Below are positions 58,301 to 64,000 of a DNA stretch of 64,000 nt, one piece after another (positions within the stretch are counted from its first letter, which is position 1; each line of letters begins with the position of its first letter). The notes under the pieces were generated by a model. That model had not been told where the DNA came from and did no database searches. It worked only from the letters and a program-made list of their open reading frames with translations. The DNA comes from Lycium barbarum (lineage: Eukaryota > Streptophyta > Magnoliopsida > Solanales > Solanaceae), in NCBI RefSeq assembly GCF_019175385.1, contig NC_083340.1, positions 18,240,336-18,304,335 on the forward strand. The letters are read 5' to 3'. Made by a program: the position numbers and the translations under genes.

Positions 58301-61300
58301 TGAATACTGTGGCGCCGCCCAGTCTATCAAACAAGTCCGCCATTAGTGGTATGGGATACTTGTTCTTCACGGTGATCTTGTTGAGAGCTCGATAGTCAAC
58401 ACAGAGCCTTAGGGTACCATCATGTTTCTTTTGGAATAGTACAGGTGACCCATAAGGTGATTTGGAGGGCACGATGATCCCCGTGTCCAGCATCTCCGTC
58501 AATTGTCTCCGAAGCTCGGTGAGTTCGGGTTGTGACATTCTGTAGGGTGCGCGGGCAGGTGACTTCGCGCCGGGCACCAATTCAATTTCATGATCGACTG
58601 TCCGCCTAGGCGGGAGTCGCTTCGGCATGTCTTGTGGCATGACATCCTCAAACTCCTTCATGAGCTCCTTCACAGGCGTTGGAATGGGGCCTGAAGAAGA
58701 CTCAATCTCTTCAATGCAAAGGGTAGCCAGGAACGTGGGTTCTTGTCGATGGACCCCCTTCTTCAGTTGCAATGCAGAGATATTTCCTGATGCCATCTTT
58801 ATGGTTGTGCACGGGACCATGCAAGGTTTGGCCCCGTTTGCTCCCATCATCAGAAGCATGTCCGCATAGGGTATGGGGATGATGTTAGCCTGCCTCATGA
58901 ATTCCAACCCCACTACCAAATCGAAATCGTCAATGATCACTACTCGCAAGTCGAACTTGCCTTCATAAGGACCCATCTTTACCGGCACTCCTTTGGCTAT
59001 CCCGCCCACCAGTTGGGGTGGTGAGTTGATAGCTTTGACACGACCCTTACCCTTTCCAACAACTAGGCCAAGGCGTTCTACTTCTGTGGTGGTCAGGTAG
59101 TTGTGCGTAGCACCTGTGTCTATCATGGCCTTAATAGGCTTGCCATTTACTCTCAAGTCGACAAACATCAGGGTCTTCTCCTTTCTGGGAGGAGGCCCGT
59201 TGCCTGCCTTTGCCTTTCCTTTCTTGGCAGTTGAGCTTGGGTCTTTCTTTTTGCATATGCCAGCACTGGTGCCTTCTACAGCGTTGGAAATGGAACAAAC
59301 AAGTGCGTTGAAGGCACCTATTGGTTCTGTCTGATCCGCATCATCCTCATCATCATCCGTCCCATCATCCAAAATTTGATGGGCGTTCATCTGTGCCTGT
59401 GGGCATTCATTGTTCCAATGTGGTCCGCCGCAATGGCGACATCCTGAGGGGGGCTTCCGCCCCCGATCATTATTATGAGATGCAGCACTATTGCTGCCTG
59501 AGGAAGAACCTTTTGATTTGGTTGCACTACGATCTCCCCCACTTCTGTTGGGGCCAGCATTGTAGGATTGGCCCCCTTTGAATCCCCCACGGACTGGTGG
59601 TTGAGGTTTATCCTTTCGAGTATCCACTTGATAGTCACTGAGGCATTCCGCAGCTTGGATGGCCTTGGGCAAGGTATCCACCCTCTGTCTTTGTATTTCC
59701 ATGCGGGCATAGGGTTTCAAGCCTTCCATGAACGTGAAAAGTTTGTCCTTGTCGCCCATGTCCCTTATGTTCAGCATGAGGGCAGAGAACTCGCGGACAT
59801 AATCTCGGACTGACTTCGTTTGCCTGAGTTCCCGAAGTTTCCTCCGTGCATTATACTCGACGTTCTCGGGGAAGAACTGTAAGCGGATGGCTGCTTTTAG
59901 TTCTTCCCATGTCTCAAGAGCATCCTCGCCCGCTTTTATGGCTTCATATTTAACACGCCACCAGAGTTTGGCGTCGCCTTGTAGATACATGGCAGCAGTT
60001 GCGACCTTCTTGGGCTCTTCCAATTCACCCACAGCGTCAAAGTACTGCTCGATGTCAAAGATAAAATTTTCCACTTCTTTGGCATTTCGAGAACCCTGGT
60101 AGGGCTTTGGTTCAGGAATCTTGAGTTTCTGGGGTGCCAGGGCAATGTTTGCCGCGCCCCCGATGGGATTGCCCCCTCCTCGGAGTAGGCCTTGTAAGGC
60201 AGCATTGACAACATTGAGCTGATTAGTCAAATTGTCGATGGTTACTTGCATGGCAGTCAGTCTATCTGCCTCCTGAGTCCTATGGGCTAGATCCTCATCT
60301 CTTTGTGTGGCGGCCGCCTGTGCGGCTGCATCAGTGTCAGTAGCAATGTTTACAATGTCTTGTTCGGCCTGCCGCATCCTGCGGTCCAGGTCCTCCACCC
60401 TTTCAGTGACGGGTCGAAATCTATTGACCGTCGTTTCCAAAATCAAGAGGCGGTCTCCATGGTTCACCATGGTCAGAAAATGATGACAATAGCAACGTGT
60501 CCCCTCGTCCGATGTCGAGCCTAAGCTCTGATACCAACTGTTACGCGGCGCCTTCCTGAGACTTCCTGGAAGGGCGACGTAAGGCTAAGCAACCGAAGAT
60601 TCCAAAGTTGTTGTCCGCCAACCGGGGTTCCCTCCGCACGCTAGACGAGACTGTCAGTGCCGTGCGGGAAAACCAATGTCAAGAGCAATTGAGAGAACAG
60701 AAAAGTGAATTGAGAATGAGAAAGAAAGAAAGCTTGTTTGCATTAATGAAAATTGATTACAATGAGAGCAAGCGGTGTCGAGGGGGAGAGACACCAGTAC
60801 AGAGAATTGATTGCTTGCTTGAAAGTTTTGATTGCTTGATCCCCCCTAATAATGCTTTAAAAATAAAAACCCAAGTCATAGAACTAGACATGGTTTTGCT
60901 AGAGAAACACAACCAAAAATACATAAAGTAAACTACTCTATAATTACAACAAAAAGAGACCTAACTAGAGCAGGTCCATGTGCACCCTCGGTCGGGGCAC
61001 TGTCATACGCGCAGGGCACGGTGCGCGCGCGCACTGGGGCGCGGGCGCTAGGCGCTGGGCGCTGGCACTATAGCTGGGCTGCACTGACACTGGGCGCTGG
61101 GCACGCGTTGGGGCACGGCCAGCACAGGGGCGCGCGCGAGGGACATTGATGGGGCGACATAGGCAGAAGCAACCTTGTCACTTGGGGCGTCCGAGACCAC
61201 GGGGCCGTCCATGGCGCTAGGCGCTGAGAGGCTTGCCATGGGGCGCGCCCAAGGGGTCATGGGGCATGGCTGGAAAGCCGCCCATGACATTAATTGTGCT

Positions 61301-63964
61301 ATGACTATTTACTTTCCTATGGAAAGGCCATCTAGATATAGAGGTTTCATTATCAATTTAGGACATAAGAGTTGTTCTTCTAAGCAAACAGTGATACTAA
61401 AAGGCATTTCAAATTTAAGCAACCTCTTCTTCATCTTCACCCCCAACAGAAGAAGAAAAGATAGAATGAAAGAAAGAAATCCACTAGACAATAGTTGTGA
61501 ATGTAAAAAAGCAAATCAGTCAAAAATCAAGATGAATCAACAAATAATTACCAGCCTTTCCTAAGAACACAATAGGAGCAAAAATTAAATTGCTAGAGAA
61601 CACAAGGAAGAAAATGATGGAAGGGACATAATGAAGTTACTAATTTTTTTTTTTATAAGGTAAGTTACATTATATTTTAAATAGAAATATTTTCCTTTTC
61701 AAAGATTGTTATTACATTAAAAAAAATTATCAGGTTTTAATCAAATATAAAATTCACCCAATACCAATTTAACAATTTCAAAGCCCCAGTAGTGCATCAC
61801 AGACCACTCAACCAGAGCATGCCAAAATCACCTTCACGAGCATTTATTAGAGAACGAGGTCCACTGTGAAAGGTCCTATATACAAGGAAGATCGGGGGTG
61901 AACTTTTTAAGGGATGACTAGATACATATTATATAATTTATACATGTGCATAGCCTTTCAGTTTAATCATTGAGAACGGTTTGCTATTTATTCCAATCAA
62001 GTCGATGTGAATTAACAATTGAAATGATTATCTAGTCACCTGAAGAGCGAAGTATGCTGCCATGCACATACAGTTTCCAATTAAGCATAAGACGCCGAGG
62101 TGCCAATTATCACATCCCAACTCCAGAAAACTAGACATTAGCCATCCAGCAGGCTCTGGTTGACCGTTAGCACTTATCTCAATTTGTGCTGTGAGGTCTG
62201 ATGTGCCGTCTCCAAACACCACCGGACCACGGAATACAGCCATTAAAATCGCCCCAGAAACACAAACAATGGTACCTCCAACCTTTGCCTGACCTTCCAC
62301 ATTAAGAAGCTTCACTGTTTCTGTACTGCATATATAACACATACGAATAATGTTGAGCATGTCACATCAAATATTCTTTTCAAAAGCCCATCTCTTGCAT
62401 TTCCATTAATATATTTTTATACAAAGAAATTCCCGAGGGCCAGTGACGCCAGGTTTTAAAACTCGGGGCGTAATGGATCTACCCATCTAGTCTCGCATTT
62501 CAACTAAATTAAGGCATAATTTTTTTTTCACATTATAGATGCCCATCTCCTTTCCACTAAAATATTCTGCAAGAGCACCATGTTCTATGTGATCCACTTC
62601 AGTGTTACCTTGACAATTGAACAACACCATGTACTGTATGATTGATCATAAAATTCCAGTTTAACTCATAGACTGCTATAAAATATTAAAGGAAAAAAGA
62701 GCACCTAAGTTTTCTTGCCAAACAGAATCACCCCTTTAAATGTTTCTAAAACAGCAACACATAAACCCAATTTCCCGAAAGTTTACCTTTTTGGGATCCA
62801 TTAAGCATTGCCCAGTTACAGCCTTACAGGGAATAATTATAGCTTTTGAAAACTGAAAAATTCAATTAATCTAGACATGTAGAAACCAATATATTTTTTT
62901 TGTGACTAGATTCCATTGAAGCTCAAAACTTATAATAGCAAAGCATCTGCTTGTTCTAACACATCAACCTCAACATCTCTGAAACAAAAACAAAACAAAA
63001 AAACGATCTACAAGGAAGGTTAAGATGACAAAAGTTTGGGAACTCAAAGTGTAGCTGGGATAAAACACGGACTAGCCCACTTCAAAATGCAATCCTCTAT
63101 TTCTAAAAGAAACCTTTTCTTAGATATTGCTCTGTCCCCGTAAGTTCTACCTCGCCCCGCCCTTCCCTGCTTAAGTATTCCCCTCCCCTCCCTTGCCCTA
63201 CCGCCCCCACTCTGGCAGACTGGCATCCCTAGGTGGTATTTGGGGGTGGGGTGGGGGTATTGGGTTGGGAATTCTTTAGTTGATCAGTCCTTAATCTAGC
63301 TAGAAGGTCGTTAGAGATAATTCTTTTTCTGAAATTCGATGAATTCCGCTTCTCCCTGTCTCAGATTTACTATGAATCTCGGGTTGTATTGTATCAATTT
63401 GGAGGATATACATTCTCAAACTGATCGCAATAACTCTCATTCTATGCACAAAAATAAAATACTTGTGATTGCTCCAATTTAAAGCACAAAACGATTTTGG
63501 TATTAAAAAAATACAACATTTGATACTTGATAAAACTATGATCTTTCACAGTTCACAAAGTTAAGCAGAACAAGATTCACTCGACACCCAGGACATGCAA
63601 GAAATGGGAGTGATGGAGACAGATACAAAATCGAGAGATGGAGGGGGTTGAATGTTTACTGACCCCATAAGTACAGCAAGTATGAACGTAAATACTGGTA
63701 TTGCAGGTTGCAAAGCAGCAGCGTAAGTCGGATTTGTGTAGCCAAGACCAACAAGGAACAACAGTTGGCAACCGAAAATACTGTCTCAGTACCAAGAGAG
63801 AAAAAAGGCTTTTTCAGCAATAGTCTTTTATTAAGTGTAACAAAACTGCAGAAATTAACTAAACAAATCCAAATATACACGGTTAGTATACAAAAACTTA
63901 CCCAGTTAATCCTAGAATGAAGAAGGACAGTAGAAGCCGTTTATTCAGAGGAAGCCTCGACCTC
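52334..63964 (-). CDS. WAT1-related (nodulin-21/EamA) membrane transporter, 5' end outside window
   Basis: Drug/metabolite-type transporter with predicted membrane helices; family members such as WAT1 act on the vacuole or other membranes, and the substrate here is unknown. Six exons on minus: 63964-63902, 63780-63664, 62325-62040, 53729-53574, 52989-52838, 52517-52334. All have GT-AG borders and phases that join cleanly. They give about 318 residues: [111 protein letters not shown], ending SSSMPKICH. Family proteins have 360-400 residues, so perhaps 50-70 are beyond the right edge. It looks closest to the At4g19185/At5g45370 branch. The 8.3-kb intron 53730-62039 holds a LINE fragment and a whole chromovirus, yet every exon is intact. 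Confidence 0.9.
54186..55004 (+). mobile_element. 5'-truncated RTE-type LINE in the WAT1-like intron
   Basis: Begins at [20 protein letters not shown] of the RT and continues through [20 protein letters not shown] deletion/frameshift after VEDKM follows, then [17 protein letters not shown] and [11 protein letters not shown]. The 3' non-coding tail (GGTTAGGTCTGCGTACACTC) ends in (TTG)n. The TSD TTGGTCTAGACTAAATCAT at 54167-54185 has its copy at 55005-55023 with one mismatch. The same family as 33849-39472. Opposite in sense to the host gene. Confidence 0.9.
55030..55788 (-). repeat. 3' LTR of the chromovirus
   Basis: 759 bp, near-identical to 60539-61289. The polyprotein frame runs into this LTR and stops at 55539, so the last 80 or so residues are encoded by U3. 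Confidence 0.9.
55539..60470 (-). CDS. gag-pol: Chromovirus gag-pol polyprotein, uninterrupted
   Basis: 1643 residues in one frame, start MVNHGDRLL 54 bases after the PBS. Domains in order with approximate residues: coiled-coil N-terminus (1-95); gag core (110-300, [15 protein letters not shown]); CCHC knuckle [13 protein letters not shown] (about 343-356); protease [11 protein letters not shown] (about 448); RT with YLDDIVV (about 787); RNase H (about 930-1050, [26 protein letters not shown]); integrase zinc finger [17 protein letters not shown] (1124-1168); core [25 protein letters not shown] giving D, D, E (about 1199, 1257, 1295); chromodomain KRIVEAIL...[16 protein letters not shown] (about 1490-1545). 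No stop or frameshift and all catalytic residues are present. The chromodomain would guide insertion toward modified chromatin. The Ala/Pro/Ser-rich tail is encoded by the 3' LTR. Confidence 0.95.
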   Translation of the reverse strand: MVNHGDRLLILETTVNRFRPVTERVEDLDRRMRQAEQDIVNIATDTDAAAQAAATQRDEDLAHRTQEADRLTAMQVTIDNLTNQLNVVNAALQGLLRGGGNPIGGAANIALAPQKLKIPEPKPYQGSRNAKEVENFIFDIEQYFDAVGELEEPKKVATAAMYLQGDAKLWWRVKYEAIKAGEDALETWEELKAAIRLQFFPENVEYNARRKLRELRQTKSVRDYVREFSALMLNIRDMGDKDKLFTFMEGLKPYARMEIQRQRVDTLPKAIQAAECLSDYQVDTRKDKPQPPVRGGFKGGQSYNAGPNRSGGDRSATKSKGSSSGSNSAASHNNDRGRKPPSGCRHCGGPHWNNECPQAQMNAHQILDDGTDDDEDDADQTEPIGAFNALVCSISNAVEGTSAGICKKKDPSSTAKKGKAKAGNGPPPRKEKTLMFVDLRVNGKPIKAMIDTGATHNYLTTTEVERLGLVVGKGKGRVKAINSPPQLVGGIAKGVPVKMGPYEGKFDLRVVIIDDFDLVVGLEFMRQANIIPIPYADMLLMMGANGAKPCMVPCTTIKMASGNISALQLKKGVHRQEPTFLATLCIEEIESSSGPIPTPVKELMKEFEDVMPQDMPKRLPPRRTVDHEIELVPGAKSPARAPYRMSQPELTELRRQLTEMLDTGIIVPSKSPYGSPVLFQKKHDGTLRLCVDYRALNKITVKNKYPIPLMADLFDRLGGATVFTKVDLKTGYWQVRIAEGDESKTTCVTRYGSFDFLVMPFGLTNAPATFCTLMNQVFREYIDEFVVVYLDDIVVYNKTLGEHLEHLRKVLTRLREHELYVKLSKCSFAQKQIDFLGHVVEEGRIKMDQQKIRAVTDWPPPKDIHALRAFLGLCNFYRRFVKNYSLIALPLTELLKKITPWDWSPKRVDAFNSLKAAMSSSPVLALPDLTKPFEVETDPSDYALGGVLLQEGHPVAYESRKLKDAERRYAAHEKELLAVVHCLRLWRHYLLGSPFVVKTDNTAVSHFMTQPSLNGRQARWQELLAEFHFNLEYRSGKTNHVADALSRRADLASVCLLATLRGSEVATTIKDQIQDLLTKDPSAQYLVDLAGQGKTRQFYMEDGFLKAKGNHLYVPKGGDLRRTLLMECHDTLWAGHPGEERTMALLRRAYYWPQMADDVAQYVKTCLVCQKDKSDRLTQAGLLEPLPVPKWPWESVSLDFITGLPKVGDLTTILVVVDRFSKYATFIAAPKYISAEETARLFFTHVVKYWGLPKDIVSDRDSRFTSNFWTQLFKCLGSKLSHSSSFHPQSDGQTERFNGMLEEYLRHFVTGSQKNWVKLLDAAQLCFNSQKSSSTNMSAFEIVTGQQPLLPHTVNAPNMAKSPRAASFSKEWKQNLEIVRSYLVKAQKRMKRHADQNRRFVEYQVGDKVMVKIPKRYLFAGVHDPRLLQKYIGPLSIERRIGKVAYRVDTPAWWKIHPVFHVSLLKPFREDTEDPSRSQLTIPSIRGPQATGKRIVEAILNDRVIHASRKDHQEFLVKWLGCDAEENTWERGTNLKAYKHLIDDYLANKAPRTSPTQVGENVMGDFPAMPHDPLGAPHGAMASLSAPSAMDGPVVSDAPSDKVASAYVAPSMSLARAPVLAVPQRVPSAQCQCSPATVPAPSA
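55789..55803 (-). promoter_or_regulatory. Polypurine tract of the chromovirus
   Basis: On minus the strand reads CAGGTGGGGGAGAA directly before the 3' LTR, as required for plus-strand priming. Confidence 0.8.
60525..60536 (-). promoter_or_regulatory. Primer-binding site (initiator tRNA-Met)
   Basis: TGGTATCAGAGC on minus, two bases past the 5' LTR. This is the standard PBS complementary to plant initiator tRNA-Met in many LTR retrotransposons. Confidence 0.9.
60539..61289 (-). repeat. 5' LTR of the chromovirus
   Basis: 751 bp. It lacks GCGCCATG relative to the 3' LTR near 61241. It is unusually GC-rich at its U3 side (GCGCTAGGCGCTGGGCGCTGG-like runs, alternating CG at 61022-61033), unlike the AT-rich surroundings. 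It holds a 80-codon open frame equal to the C-terminal end of the polyprotein. Confidence 0.9.
61290..62039. other. Rest of the large WAT1-like intron
   Basis: AT-rich intron sequence to the right of the chromovirus. No coding sequence or repeat recognised. Confidence 0.7.
62326..63663. other. Intron of the WAT1-like gene
   Basis: 1.34 kb between two intact exons. A GGGGTGGGGTGGGGGT run (63241-63258) and a CCCCTCCCC tract (63180-63200) stand out from the AT-rich background. No gene seen. Confidence 0.75.
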
Positions 63965-64000
63965 CTATACATAGAGAAACATAAAATTTACATTTGTAAG

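Larger units (their letters stand above)
55030..61289 (-). mobile_element. Complete chromovirus (Ty3/gypsy, Galadriel-like)
   Basis: 6.26 kb on minus: 5' LTR 60539-61289, PBS 60525-60536, one 1643-codon gag-pol, PPT about 55789-55803, 3' LTR 55030-55788. The ends on minus are TGTCATGGG..CGTAACA. TTAA flanks both sides (55026-55029 and 61290-61293). If the LTR edge is shifted by one base the flanks become TTAAT, the usual 5 bp, so the boundary is ambiguous by one base. By hand alignment the LTRs differ at six sites plus one 8-bp indel over about 750 bp. A chromodomain marks it as a chromovirus; Galadriel is my best guess among Reina, Galadriel, Tekay and CRM. Confidence 0.93.

Noticed and set aside
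61048..61290. 80-residue open frame in the 5' LTR
   Set aside because: The LTR copy of the polyprotein C-terminus; it has no separate function that I can support.
55025..61294. A clean 5-bp TSD for the chromovirus
   Set aside because: With TG..CA ends only TTAA (4 bp) matches; TTAAT needs a one-base boundary shift, so I report the ambiguity.
1..64000. CRISPR arrays, operons, phage or plasmid features
   Set aside because: None seen; introns, LTR elements and plant gene families show a plant nuclear genome.

Overview
This window is nuclear DNA from a flowering plant, almost certainly Solanaceae. The evidence is a light-harvesting gene that reads like tomato CAB7/Lhca2, an R1-type (late-blight) NLR relic, SINE/LINE tails of the Solanaceae TS/RTE type, and a dense field of nested LTR retrotransposons and MITEs. 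I cannot name the genus. Gene density is low: one complete host gene, one host gene running off the right edge, two host pseudogenes and some host gene fragments. Most of the rest is transposon.

Layout. 1-4976: AT-rich repeats (a 400-bp direct repeat pair, a tRNA-type SINE, hairpin repeats, small MITEs). 4977-18637: one hAT-like MITE split by a 12.3-kb Ty3/gypsy (Tat-like) element, 5272-17602, minus strand, with exact TSD AGTGA. The element has a decayed gag-pol and two opposite-strand extra genes. 19091-27179: a carotenoid cleavage dioxygenase 4 (CCD4) pseudogene with several frameshifts and a 5.4-kb Tat-like element (20554-25958) in its coding sequence. 27.2-47.5 kb: solo LTRs, a truncated RTE LINE split by a 3.7-kb solo LTR, an R1-like NLR relic, fragments of a WAT1-like gene, and a three-level nest (MITE > solo LTR > solo LTR). 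47771-50144: an intact five-exon Lhca2/CAB7 gene. 52334-63964 (minus, 5' end outside): six intact exons of a WAT1-related (nodulin-21/EamA) transporter. One 8.3-kb intron of that gene holds an RTE LINE fragment and a young chromovirus (55030-61289) with an uninterrupted 1643-residue polyprotein.

How it fits together. The host genes are unrelated to each other: photosystem I antenna, a membrane transporter, carotenoid cleavage and disease resistance. The window is mainly a record of insertions, and target-site duplications allow the order to be read. The least ordinary biology is the Tat-like pair. Both carry a spliced gene on the strand opposite to gag-pol, with its own TATA box, resembling the 'putative gypsy type transposon' family. 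One element has lost pol but kept this gene, and the other carries two tandem copies. Antisense extra ORFs are known in plant Tat elements, so this is a poorly understood module rather than a wholly new one. I found no CRISPR, operon or prokaryote-like system.
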